Below are positions 11,512 through 21,345 of a stretch of 64,000 bases of DNA, piece by piece. A program made the translations under genes and the position numbers. The first letter of the stretch is position 1. Each line of letters starts with the position of its first letter. A model generated the notes under the pieces. That model worked only from the letters and a program-made list of their open reading frames with translations, was not told the origin of the DNA and made no database searches. Source of the DNA: Norana najaformis (taxonomy: Eukaryota; Annelida; Clitellata; Crassiclitellata; Hormogastridae); assembly GCA_964023275.1 (NCBI GenBank), contig OZ029915.1, forward strand, positions 17,771,775 through 17,835,774, in the 5' to 3' direction.

Positions 11512-11690
11512 ACGGAGACCCAAGGGAGACCGCTTTCCTTTCCAACTTGTTGCATTCACAATTCAGGGCTTTAATTCGATTGCCTTCCGGGACACTTTTG
11601 AGAAGCCAGACATCAGCGAAGACTAACCATCTCAGAAAACAATTCTTCATCCGGATAATTTTTTAACTTCCTGAGGAATCACGGTTTCCA
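11512..11690 (+). mobile_element. Second 3' end of the same retrotransposon
   Basis: Repeats 11309-11475 with scattered substitutions: GGAGACCCAA, CCGCTTTCCTTT, GATTGCCTTCC, CATCCGGATAATTTTT and CTTCCTGAGG. It encodes the end of the same protein and the same 3' UTR. The two 3' ends are joined by an A-rich tract (AAAAAAATAATAACAACAAT). This is either a heavily 5'-truncated copy inserted at the first tail or a tandem product. Confidence 0.8.
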
Positions 11691-13070
11691 TGCACGCACG
11701 CCCACATACACTTGTATGGTACACAGGAAGACAGTCGTCGGAGTAAAAGAGCTAAAGAAAACATCTGAGGACTTTTTGGTCGAAATCAGAAAACGAGAGC
11801 GTTCGATGGTAGATGCGGGGCAGGATGGGTGAATAGGTTGGTGGGTTGGTGGGTAGGCGAGTGGCGCATGATGGATGCAAACTGGCTACTATCATCATCC
11901 TCACCAGCAGCAGCAACAGCAGCAGCAGCGGTGGACATGGTCAGTGTGAACGATATGGCGACAGTCTGTCTTCATTTCATATTGCACGTCGTCGTCGTCG
12001 TCTGTGACTAGAAGCACGTCGGCGGTTTCGTCCCCACCGACCGCCCAGTTGGCCCTGACCTAGAAGAAGAAGTAGGAGGAGTTGGAGGAGGGGAAGAAGG
12101 AGGAGGAGGATAGGAAGAGAAGGAGGAGGAGGAGGGTAGGAAGAGAAGAAGGAGGAGGAAAAGGAGGAAGACGAAGGAGCAGAAGCTAAGCTATTACACT
12201 CGGTCCCGTCTCATGTAAATTAAATAGAAGATGAAAGAAAAGACAATAAAATTAGATTAGACAAGGCGAATATTTATCGCGTAGGCTCCGGCGCATAGGG
12301 TCCCGTGAGCCCCGGATCTGTTATCTATGGACACAAGGGAAGAGGAGGGAGGGAGGCGACCAGGTTAATTGCAGCCCTGCTTCAGATTGCCTCAGCAATT
12401 GCGTCGTCTACGGCATCACCAAAAGCAGTGCAACTGGTGAAATAGAGCTTCAGTAGCCACCACGAAGATGAGAGAGGAGGAGAAGGAGGAGGAGAAGAAG
12501 GAGGAGGAAGACGAGGAGGATATGACTATTTGAAGCGAGCGACTTTCCTTCAAAGCTTACCATATTAGGACGTAACGTGACCGAACTCCAAGACATGCCC
12601 TCGACTGACTTCACACAGTAGTTTGAATTGAAGAACGCTGCCAGACTGTCTTTCTGTCTGTGTCTGTCTGTCTGTCTCTCTGAAACACAAGTCAAACCCT
12701 ACAAATTTAACTTATAAATAGTCCAGCAGTGCCCTAATTCACTATGAATTTAATGAATTCTTCCGTGCTTCATTCCATAAGGTAACAGAATGTTGACGAG
12801 CGATGAAGACGTTTGTCAGAGGGATGATTCAGAAGGTCGTCACAAGAGACTGCTGCCTGTGGCATCTGGTCCAACACGGTCAGCTTCAGAATAGACCCAA
12901 CTCTTAAGACAGTTCGCGAAATATTTAACTAAAAAGATTCGCCTGCCAGTATCTGTAGCCTGTGAATGTTATGTTGGATTTTTTAATCATAAGGAAGCTT
13001 GAACCAAAATTCTCAGAGGCATAGATGATTTTCGAATCCATTAAATTAAACCTGAATTACATAATATCAT
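11691..13070. other. No gene seen; polypurine GGA tracts
   Basis: Holds (AGG/AGA)-rich polypurine runs at 12061-12186 and 12467-12524, and a short GTCT repeat at 12648-12682. The rest is unassigned. The short frames are low-complexity. Confidence 0.5.
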
Positions 13071-13074
13071 CATA

Positions 13075-13539
13075 ATGTCACGTAAGTTGACTGATACTGC
13101 TCGTGACTTGGGCGTTATTTTTGATTCTACCATGTCTCTCACAAACTATGTAAATGGTATTTGTAAATCATCATACATGTATATTCGTGACATACGCAGA
13201 ATTAGGCGTTATGTCCCCATGTCTTCTAGAATGTCATTGGCTAATGCATTGATCTCCAGTCGCCTTGACTATTGTAACTCCATTCTTGTTGGTATCACAG
13301 ACAAACATGCAGAAACTCCGATGAGTTCAGAACTCCATAACTAGAGACATAACAAATACATCAAAATATGAGCATATTACTCCTGTGGTTAAATCTTTAC
13401 ATTGGTTTCCCGTTCAGCAAAGGATTTGTTTCAAATTAGGACTTACAGTTTATAAAACATTGAACTACGGCCAACCACAATACTTAAAATCAGTCCGTAT
13501 TCCCAAGACTTATCATTATTCTGCAAGGTCGTCTGATTG
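13075..13539 (+). pseudogene. CR1-like LINE reverse transcriptase, C-terminal part, 5' half of a split copy
   Basis: Translations read ARDLGVIFDSTMSL, then RLDYCNSILVGI, then (after a frameshift near 13310) VKSLHWFPVQQRICFKLGL and YLKSVRIPKTYHYSARSSD. These are the thumb and C-terminal blocks typical of CR1/Jockey-type LINEs. The reading frame is cut at 13539 by the ORF element and resumes at 15631. The copy is 5'-truncated: no endonuclease or RT core is visible upstream. Confidence 0.85.
13477..13539. repeat. Left 63-bp target-site duplication of the 13.5-kb element
   Basis: Matches 15568-15630 with one mismatch (GTCCGTATT versus GTCCTTATT). It is 63 bp of LINE coding sequence, including KTYHYSARSSD, which an uninterrupted LINE has once. 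Confidence 0.9.
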
Positions 13540-13750
13540 CACTGGACAACAAATTTTTACAAAAGTCATGTTACTGAAATGAAATTAGTCAGTTCTTATC
13601 AATTTGTATGTGCTGAACACGAATATGACAGTGAAAATGCCGAATTGGCTCTAGTTTTTTTGTAATCTGAAATGAAGTAATTTTATATTGCACAATGCAT
13701 GCCAATAGTGATACACTTACAGTTAATATTTGTAAAAACCAGGTCATAGA

Positions 13751-15442
13751 CTAGTTCTTAGATTTTTTTGCCTGTCTCTTGTACAGCTGTTCGGGAGCAT
13801 CTCTGCGGAGTGTCCAGCAGTAGTCAGCCAACATTGTAGTGGACCATTTTCCCTGGTACCTTTGCTCCATTGTTGCGATATCTTGATGAAAACGTTCGCC
13901 ATGTTCGTCACTAACCATACCACAGTTGTCAGGGAAGAAATCCAGATGGGAATGAAGGAAATGCATCTTCAGAGACATATTGCAGCGAAATTTCTGATAC
14001 TGCTTGAGCATGTCTTCTACTAGTTCCTTGTAGTTTTCTGCCCTAACATTCCCCAGAAAGTCTGTAGACACTAGACGAAAAGCATTCCATGCTTGTTTCG
14101 CATCACCCTCCAGCAAGTTGTTGAAGCGGTCATCTTTGAAGAGTTCTCTAATCTGAGGACCCACAAAAACTCCCTCTTTAATCTTTGCTTCGCTGAGTCG
14201 AGAGAATTTTTCATGCAGGTATCGGAAAGCTGGCGAAGTGCGGTCCATGGCTTTCACGAAGTTCTTCACCAAACCTAGTTTGATGTGAAGGGGTGGTAGT
14301 AGGATTTTGTGAGCCTCGACCAGAGCTGGGTGCTGGATATTCTTCTGTCCAACTGCCATGTTTTGTCTGGGAGTCCATTCCTTCCGCACGTAGTGCAACT
14401 CTCTTGCTCGGCTATCCCACTCACACAAGAAACACATATATTTTGTATATCCTTGCTGCAGTCCCATTAAAATGGCAACTACCTTCAAATCACCACACAG
14501 GTGCCATTTGTACCTGTTATAGTCAATGGAATGCAGTAGCTGTTTTAGGTTATCGTATGTCTCTTTCGTGTGGACAGCATGCGCTAATGGAATAGATGGA
14601 AGACGGTTTCCATTGTGCAAAAGCACAGCCTTAAGACTCAGTGTTGAAGAGTCTACGAAGAGTCTCCATTCTTGTGGGTCATGAGTGATCTGTAAGGCAT
14701 TCATGAGGTCGTCAATATTGGAACAGAATACCAGATTACCTTCCTTCATAAAGAAAGGTTCCAACTGCTGATGGCGCTTTCTATATGAAGTAATTGTGAC
14801 ATCTTCTTCTAGAAGATTCCATTGTTGGAGTCTTGATCCTAGCAATTCTGCCTTGTTTTTGGATAAGTCCAAATCACGAACAAGGTCATTTAGTTCTTCC
14901 TGTGTTATTCTGTGTGGGGTTGATGATGCACCACAGTGAAAATCGGGATCACTGCACGCTGACGGACCAGGAGAAGAACATGTCGGCTCACCCTTGTCCT
15001 CGTCAGATGAATCAAGGAAAATATATTCTGCTGGAGGTTCTGGAATAGGAAGTCCATCACCATGTGGAACTGGTCTCAATGCTGACGGAATGTTTGGGTA
15101 GACTATTGTCGACTTCTTTTGCTTCGTTATTCCACCGGAAAGAGGAGGAACCAAGCAGAAGTAACAGTCATCTACGTGGTTGCTTTGCTCTCTCCACACC
15201 ATGGGAACTGCAAACGGCATTGATGGTCTTTTGCCATTCAACCACTGTGAAAGCTGTGTTGTACATGTAGCACAGCATATATGCGGGGCCCATGGCTTGT
15301 CTTGGTCACCAACCTTGCATTCGAAGTAAGCATGATATGCCTTCTTGACTTGACAAGTGATACTTTTCTTCTGGTTGGCAAATGTCACTTCCCCACAAAT
15401 GTAACAAAAGTTGTCCACAGTATTTACGCACTTCCGAGGCAT
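13751..15442 (-). CDS. ORF-element protein, copy 2 (563 aa, intact)
   Basis: Full-length 563-residue protein. Residues visible: C13/C16 (CYICGE); H54, C57/C60; H89; C93/C96 (DDCYFC), a likely N-terminal zinc-binding region recalling treble-clef domains; an acidic Ser-rich linker at about 140-180; D264 in WRLFVDSS followed by LSLKAVLLHNGN, the look of an RNase H first strand and hairpin; D318 in CGDLKVVAILMG; C337/C340 plus D343 in CFLCEWDSR; LPPLHIKLGL (383-391); HFLHSHLDFFP (494-504); and D512/E513/E516 in SDEHGERFHQ, the best candidate for the last acidic residue. A Lys/Arg-rich tail could serve nuclear import. A TATA box lies 115 bp upstream of the ATG. The nuclease/transposase role is inferred from layout and mobility, not from a family match. 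Confidence 0.88.
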   Translation of the reverse strand: MPRKCVNTVDNFCYICGEVTFANQKKSITCQVKKAYHAYFECKVGDQDKPWAPHICCATCTTQLSQWLNGKRPSMPFAVPMVWREQSNHVDDCYFCLVPPLSGGITKQKKSTIVYPNIPSALRPVPHGDGLPIPEPPAEYIFLDSSDEDKGEPTCSSPGPSACSDPDFHCGASSTPHRITQEELNDLVRDLDLSKNKAELLGSRLQQWNLLEEDVTITSYRKRHQQLEPFFMKEGNLVFCSNIDDLMNALQITHDPQEWRLFVDSSTLSLKAVLLHNGNRLPSIPLAHAVHTKETYDNLKQLLHSIDYNRYKWHLCGDLKVVAILMGLQQGYTKYMCFLCEWDSRARELHYVRKEWTPRQNMAVGQKNIQHPALVEAHKILLPPLHIKLGLVKNFVKAMDRTSPAFRYLHEKFSRLSEAKIKEGVFVGPQIRELFKDDRFNNLLEGDAKQAWNAFRLVSTDFLGNVRAENYKELVEDMLKQYQKFRCNMSLKMHFLHSHLDFFPDNCGMVSDEHGERFHQDIATMEQRYQGKWSTTMLADYCWTLRRDAPEQLYKRQAKKSKN

Positions 15443-15556
15443 TACTGTTCTGTATTGTATCTAAATGGATAAAGTAATAATAGTTTTATAAAACAGTAAC
15501 TTAAACTGTCTCGCACAAAGTCTGTAATATTGTAAATGCTCAACCGTTCCGACTCG

Positions 15557-15565
15557 CTTTATATA
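15557..15565 (-). promoter_or_regulatory. TATA box of copy 2
   Basis: TATATAAAG on the minus strand, 115 bp before the ORF start and two bases from the element edge at 15567. It is retained although upstream promoter DNA present in copy 3 is missing here. Confidence 0.6.
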
Positions 15566-15567
15566 GT

Positions 15568-15630
15568 ACAATACTTAAAATCAGTCCTTATTCCCAAGAC
15601 TTATCATTATTCTGCAAGGTCGTCTGATTG
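15568..15630. repeat. Right 63-bp target-site duplication of copy 2
   Basis: Second copy of 13477-13539. The LINE reading frame continues from it into SLVIHWALGRTVLGKLAFSV. Confidence 0.9.
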
Positions 15631-15922
15631 TCTTTCTCTGGTCATACATTGGGCATTGGGCCGAACTGTTCTGGGTAAACTGGCTTTTTCGGTTGCTGGA
15701 CCTAAATTTTGGGACTCCCTTCCTGTGTCTGTTCGTTCTGCTAAGTCGCTGTTGTCATTTCGTTCTCAAATTAAAACTTGCCTCTTTCTAATTTCTTATC
15801 CACCGTAGGTTGCCTCTGTCCTGTGGACTGACCTTCTGAATATTGACCTGATTGTGCCTTGGCTTTGGTGCGCCATCGGTTGATGTCTTGTGCATTAGAC
15901 ACTGGCACATCAGAAGTTGCTA

Positions 15923-15961
<39 letters not shown>
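15568..15961 (+). pseudogene. CR1-like LINE, 3' half of the split copy, with (ATT)n tail
   Basis: Continues the LINE at 13075-13539: GKLAFSVAGPKFWDSLPVSV, then SLLSFRSQIKTCLF, the standard C-terminal block of CR1-like LINEs. A 3' UTR ends in a (TTA)n tail at 15922-15961. The same 3' region occurs on the minus strand at 53757-54057. Confidence 0.85.
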
Positions 15962-15962
<1 letters not shown>

Positions 15963-16950
15963 TAATGTAAATATAAATCACATTTGGTGAGACAGATGTT
16001 CCAATATCATCCAAAACTGCACACTATCTGACACATTCGCCGAAATGTGACGCCAGATTCATGAACACAATGACCAAACACCACAAGAAATTGAGCGCCA
16101 AATTGCACGTGAGAAACTCCGACAGCCGCCGATGTATTCCTGATCTAGAAAATTCTGACTCAATGCAATTGCGGTCAAGCAAAAGATGTTTGGTACGCCT
16201 TCAGCCACCTGCAGGTTGCTGTGCAGGGAGTAATCGGGCGCTGAGCGCCTATGACCAAGGCCCAAAGAGGGAAAGTGCAAGTAAGACAAGTGGAGGATTA
16301 CCACAAGTTCGGACTTCGGGTGAAGGACAATGTTCCGTTTAAGCTGCGCTCTCACGACTTCTGAAGATAGCGCGCACAACCTTTTTGTTAGCGCACAAAT
16401 TTCATGAGCGTTCTAGTTATTTCAAAGTTAAAATTATCTCTTCGTCATAGCAACTGCTAGCAATTTTAGCCCACTATACATGTTTAGAAGGCAAAAACAA
16501 GGCTCAGGTTGCGAAATTATATGGCATGTCCTGCCAGGCAATCTGCACTCTGGCACACATATGCATTGGAGCAACAGCGGCCACCAGTTGCGACCCGTGG
16601 CAGCGTGCGCGCTCTTGTGATCCTAATGAACGCCGCTGTCTGGACTCTGAACTTCAGCGTCTGTATGATGGATGTTCCGTGTTAAAGAAAGCTAAGCCTG
16701 ATTGCTCTCTTTACTAAATGGTCGCAATTATATTGTGATTCGGTCAGCAGTGTAAGAAGTCTTTCATTTTCGTAATACAGTCACTGTTAGCCAGTATATT
16801 ACACTTCCCACCTGTATTACACTTACAGCCTATGGTGTAGGCTACTTGACTGGATAGCTCTACAAATTTTCACTCTTTATGTTCAACCTTTGGCAATTGT
16901 ATAAATGTCAAAACGAAAATTATCGGAAAAAAGTTTTTTGCTAGAAAAAG
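15962..16950. other. No gene recognised
   Basis: Unassigned DNA between a LINE tail and an RTE fragment. Frames at 16061-16342 (plus) and 16059-16379 (minus) overlap on opposite strands and show no domain I recognise. Confidence 0.5.
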
Positions 16951-16956
16951 AACTGA

Positions 16957-17590
16957 CTACGCGAATTCTTCTTCTTCTTCTTTTCGACCGTTCTCGGTAC
17001 GAGGGTTGGTCGCATTGTAGACGATTCTTTTCCATCCACTCTTATCCTCGGTTCTTCTCAGCAACTTCTCTGTGGCTATACCGGTCCATTCGCCGATGTT
17101 GTCCATCCACCTCTTCCTTGGTCTTCCTCTTGCTCTTGCTCCCGGAGTTGTTCCTTGCATGATCTCCTTCTCCAAACAATCACCCTGTTTCCTCATTATG
17201 TGTCCGAAGTACGACATCTTTCTTCTTTTGATTAATTAAAGTAAACTCCTTTCCACACCAGCCGTCTCTAGAACCCACTCATTTGTTCTTTTTTCTGTCC
17301 ATGATATTCTAAGTATTTTCCGAATGCACTTCATTTCGAATGCCATTATTCTATCCTCATCCCTCTTTTTGATTGTCCAGCTCTCACATCCGTACATCAT
17401 TACTGGCCAAATAAGCGTCTTCATTAATTTTAACTTTGTGGGTACTTTGATGTTATGGCACTTCCACAATTTCGCCAGATCTGCTCCTACTCCCTGCCCT
17501 CTTGCAATTCTTACTCTTATCTCCCTACTACACTCAGCATCTTCTGTCACGAGCGATCCCAAGTATGTCCACTTGTTCTATCCTGATGTC
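16957..17590 (-). pseudogene. RTE-like LINE C-terminus
   Basis: Minus-strand translation from about 17590: VDILGSLVTEDAEC, TKLKLMKTLIWPVMMYGCES, KCIRKILRISWTEKRTN, then after a break near 17220-17235 MSYFGHIMRKQGDCLEKEIM and GRPRKRWMDNIGEWTG. These are the conserved C-terminal blocks of RTE-type LINE reverse transcriptases. No RT core is present, so this is a 5'-truncated copy, as is usual for LINEs. Confidence 0.85.
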
Positions 17591-18078
17591 GAATATATAC
17601 TGTATATATAACTAGAGATGGGATTCAAAGCGTTAATAACGCGATTAATGAGTTAAAATTTTAATAGTGAAATCTGTCTCTAAATGAACGAAAACAAATA
17701 CGCTATAGAAATCGTCAATGGTTTTATCTTGTGCAAGTTTCCTTTGGCCTCAATCTGATAGTCAATGCTTCGTCCGTTTTCACGCGATTCAAGTAGTCTA
17801 AAGTGCAGAGTTTCGTTGTTAAATTAATTTTTAAAATATCTCACTTCATTACGTTGGCGCTCGCGCGGGAAATAGTCAAGCCTGCGTTTTAGCTGAGGCA
17901 TGTTTAGGCTTGTCCGTTGACTTGGCGGGAAACAGCCTATACAAAGCGATTATGGATGCATTGTTAGGGAAGCTTAGAAAGATTTGGTAGTGATAGTCTC
18001 TCGTGTATTCAGTTGTTAGTTTAAGTGACAAATGTGATTGATGGATTTGTATGTTTATATGGCCGTAGTATGGCCTGA

Positions 18079-18269
18079 GAGGGGACACCCTACAAAAAGA
18101 CATCATCGAGGGAAGAATGGAGGGAAAAAGAATACGTGGCAGACCAAGAGCAATGCTACTGGACTGGATGATGACAGAGGAGGGATACAGTGGACTGAAG
18201 AGAGAGGCACAGAACAGAGAAAGATGGCGTCATTGGACATACGAACCTGCCGAGGGGCAGAGAACATAA
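18079..18269 (+). pseudogene. RTE-like LINE extreme C-terminus
   Basis: The frame starting near 18079 reads [39 protein letters not shown] and RERWRHW, with a stop at 18267. GKR.RGRPR followed by an ERWR block marks the very end of RTE-type proteins. It is a different subfamily and on the opposite strand from 16957-17590. Confidence 0.7.
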
Positions 18270-18309
18270 AGAAGAAGATGGCCGTAGTACTGCTGGATTG
18301 AATTGTTCG

Positions 18310-18450
18310 TTGCATTAATTATATACATACAAACAATCGAAGACTGTGTGCCTTTTCTTGAGTGAAAGTTACGCTTCAATTCTGGCGAGTCGATGGTTTG
18401 AATCCGATCGATTGACAACTTTGAAAGGTCGTCGACAGCCTATATAAAGA
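18310..18450 (-). repeat. R1 repeat head, inverted
   Basis: Minus-strand reading gives GGCTGTCGACGACCTTTC, GTCAATCGATCGGATTC, AACCATCGACTCGCC and CTTCGATTG, aligning with the head of R1 at 5845. It faces the plus-strand copy at 18893, so the two form an inverted pair about 440 bp apart. Confidence 0.65.
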
Positions 18451-18892
18451 GGTATCGAATGCAGCATAGTGTTGGCATTGTTGAGCAGTGTTTGAACTCA
18501 GTTGACAGTACAATTTACACGTGCCACTTTATTACCGACGATTGCAATTTATAGAATCGTCAGTGTAGAATTTTACTGAGGACAACAAGAGTAATGTCAT
18601 GTTTGCGTTAATGCTGCGCTAAAATGCTGACGATTCTCCAATACGAAGCTCTGTCGATTAACAACTTCGGAAGGTCGCATACTTAAGCATGTCGAACATG
18701 TTACATTCAAACATTTCTTGATTCAGGAGGTACTGGAGAATTAGTAGACAGATATTAACCTCTTTGTTAATGCCTTCTTCGTTTTCTCGACCCACCGCTT
18801 CATTACTGGATTGAGATTTTCAATTGAAGTAACTCCAGATTTGGCAATCGCTCTGTTAGCGGGCGAGATGAGCACAAAATTTGTTTTGAAAC

Positions 18893-19640
18893 GGAATACC
18901 AAGGCTGTCGACGATCTTTCGAAGTTGCCAACGTTTGGGCTTCGAACCGTCGACTCGCCTGATTTGTAGCGTACATTTAACTCGATAAATGAGTCTTTTA
19001 TTTACGACGATATATTAATAAAATTAATGAAAAATCTTGAATCGTCTCAGTTTCTAATTGCACAAAACTTTCAACGACATTTCGACTTGCCTTATTTGTA
19101 GCTTACAATTAACTCGATAAAAGACACATATTCTTTGATTTTCCATGGTATAGTAATAAATTAATGGAGTTCAATCAGAACAATCTTGAATCGTCACCGT
19201 TTCTAAATGCACAGAACATTCAACGACATATGTAACTCGAATTACCACCAGAGAACTGCACGACAGACTAGTTGTACGATATTTTTTCTTCGCGCTCTAC
19301 CATCAAAGCATTAGCTTCCCCTTTTACAGTCTATTTACCCTCAAAAGTCAACGGCTACTGCTTACGTAAAGCACTGCGCGCGAACCCTGACCATTAAGAA
19401 GCATATATTTAAAATTTGCGCGCGAGCGCCCACCAATCAATAGTATATATTTAAAATGCTCGTAAACGCCAGCCAATCACAAATAAATTAACAACCAGGT
19501 AACGTGTTGACGTTACGCCCAAGAAATTTCGCGCTTAAACGCGGGAAACACACCAGCCAATTACAAACAAGGTAACATCCTGCTGACTCATCGATGTAAC
19601 GTCATAAAAATCTTTATATCAACGCGCGTTTGCAAAACAA
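18893..19640 (+). repeat. R1 repeat, copy 3, with internal head duplication
   Basis: Begins GGCTGTCGACGATCTTTCG and follows the family order. The segment from ATTTGTAGC to TTCAACGACAT occurs twice (18961-19080 and 19094-19229), a tandem duplication inside the repeat. It ends with TGACTCATCGATGTAACGTCA, as in the 5.8-kb copy. Confidence 0.7.
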
Positions 19641-19891
19641 TCGAAAATTGCACTCTCAAAGGCTTACTCAGAAGCACAGCAAAAACCAGAGATCAGTGGA
19701 TGGTCGCTGATCAGTGACATCACAGTCTTGACTCATCATCCGGTCGAAATTCGGAGGGTCCAAAGGGGACTGCGGCGAAAAACTGCGACAGTGTACGCTT
19801 TTGAGTCAACAGTAACAGCAATAAAAACCAATGACTATCCACCGACAACGCCTTGCTTTTAGTTCACGACTGCTTTGGTTTGTGTATTTCA

Positions 19892-19893
19892 AG

Positions 19894-19932
<39 letters not shown>

Positions 19933-19933
19933 C
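19892..19933. repeat. (TA)n microsatellite
   Basis: An AT dinucleotide run with one ATGT interruption. Confidence 0.95.
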
Positions 19934-20934
19934 CGATTAATTAGTAGATCAAGTGGAGCGTGTAATGTCAGCCAAGTATAGACCAGTAACATCGCTAGCT
20001 CAGAGAAGGGTCAGTCACTCTCATCAAGTGTTCAGAATTTTAAAGAAAACTAGGGTTAAACAAAATATTCAGAAACTTCGATTCGAAGTAAAGACGGTTG
20101 GGTAAGGAAGCGTAAAGCAGTCCTTGACGGCGGTCAGGGTGATAAGACGGTCAGTGTTTTGGGAAAAGGCTAATTCTCTTGGGAAGAGCAAGAGACTCAG
20201 AGGTAGAGAGATATAATTAGAACGACTCGGGTTGGAATATCTTTCGACTAATGTGCAAGTACTATGGCATCATTCAGCCATGTGGCAATATAGGCCTACT
20301 CTTACGCTTCATGGATCGATAATGAATTGTGAGTTTGACGTGACGCACCGGGAGTCGACCCCCCTGATGAAGAGGTGGAAAGCTCTCAAGTTAGCAATCA
20401 GTCAGCTTGTAGAAAGTAGGATCGATGAAGAGTTAAAAAGATCAAAATTTGCATGCGGAAGTTCAGAAAAATAGTGGTAAATTAGTTTTATCAAAATGAT
20501 AGATGCTCTGATAGAAATCGCGAGTGAAATGGAATTCTTGAATTGGACCAGGGTGTAGCGTCGAGTGTATCTGACCGTCGAAATGGACATGGAACAATAA
20601 TTCACTGCGTTTCGACGTCGAGTGATTTCATGCAGACGGATCAGTATTTTCTGCCAAATAGATTATCAAAGTGCGCATGCGCTGGACAATTATTTCGACG
20701 AACCTCGGTCTCGCTAACCGGAAGCACGAGTCAATAAATTTAAACCTTACGTGAGTGAGGCGAAGATTGCGCGAAAAACTGAGTAGTTGACATTTAACGC
20801 AGAGCCTCCTTTTGATATGCTAAGGATTTCCGGGTTGGCGGGAGCAAGTCAATCACGTGGGAGCAATTCTAATTTGTTCATCATGTCTCGGCATGAATTC
20901 GTCTGAATCATAGATCAATAAGTGCAGCGCCGGC
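19934..20934. other. No gene recognised
   Basis: Unassigned. The longest frame (20232-20474, plus) has no recognisable motif. CpG density rises toward the GC-rich block that follows. Confidence 0.45.
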
Positions 20935-21345
20935 CATCAGTCCGTCGGCTCGTGCGTGCGTGTGTGCGTGCGTGCGAGCAACCGTGCCTAGTCCCTCCTC
21001 TGTCAGTCAATCGCTGAATCTCGGCTGCTGCTGCTGCTGCTGCTGCTGCTGTAGGCCACGAGATAAACGACGGCGTTCGGCTGTTCTCGCAAGGCGGCGC
21101 TGTGCAAAGATGGTGATGAAGAAGGAAACGACGACGACGACGACGATGTGTGAGCGCTGAGCGAAAGGCTCTACCTATAACGATGAAAACGTCAATGCTT
21201 CTGTCTGCATCTGGACGGCGGCTGCTGCTGCTGCTGCTGCTGGGCGGCAGTGGTGGTTCTGGTGCTGTTGCGGAGGCTGACGACTGATTCCGATTTAGCA
21301 TCTGAAAGTAAAGCTCAGCTTCCGCGAGAATCGTGAACAATTCGC
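20935..21345. promoter_or_regulatory. GC-rich block, possible promoter and first exon
   Basis: CpG-rich DNA with (CTG)n runs at 21026-21051 and 21221-21242 and a CGA run near 21130. A good splice-donor match (CGCC|GTAAGTAG) lies at 21342-21349. Combined with the small signal-peptide-like ORF inside, this could be a 5' exon of a gene extending rightward, but I found no acceptor or coding continuation. Confidence 0.25.
21183..21287 (+). CDS. 34-codon signal-peptide-like mini-ORF
   Basis: ATG AAA ACG opens a 34-residue frame: a polar start, an RR pair, seven leucines encoded by (CTG)7, then GGSGGSGAVAEADD and a stop. It looks like a signal peptide with a small-residue cleavage zone (AVAEA). The leucine run may simply be the translated CTG microsatellite. 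No homology is claimed. Confidence 0.15.
   Translation: MKTSMLLSASGRRLLLLLLLGGSGGSGAVAEADD

Larger units (their letters stand above)
13540..15567 (-). mobile_element. ORF element, copy 2 (complete ORF)
   Basis: 2028 bp between the 63-bp duplications. The ORF-downstream end begins exactly at CACTGGACAACAAATTTTTA, as in the 58.7-kb copy. The ORF-upstream end stops just past a TATA box, 41 bp short of the other copy. No terminal inverted repeat is visible at the upstream end and there is no poly(A) at the downstream end. Nearly identical to 58718-60777, so the family moved recently. Confidence 0.85.

Noticed and set aside
13540..15567. ORF element as a processed pseudogene moved by LINE machinery
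   Set aside because: No poly(A) or LINE-type tail at the downstream end, the TATA box is retained, and the downstream edge is identical in two insertions. Kept only as an alternative mechanism.
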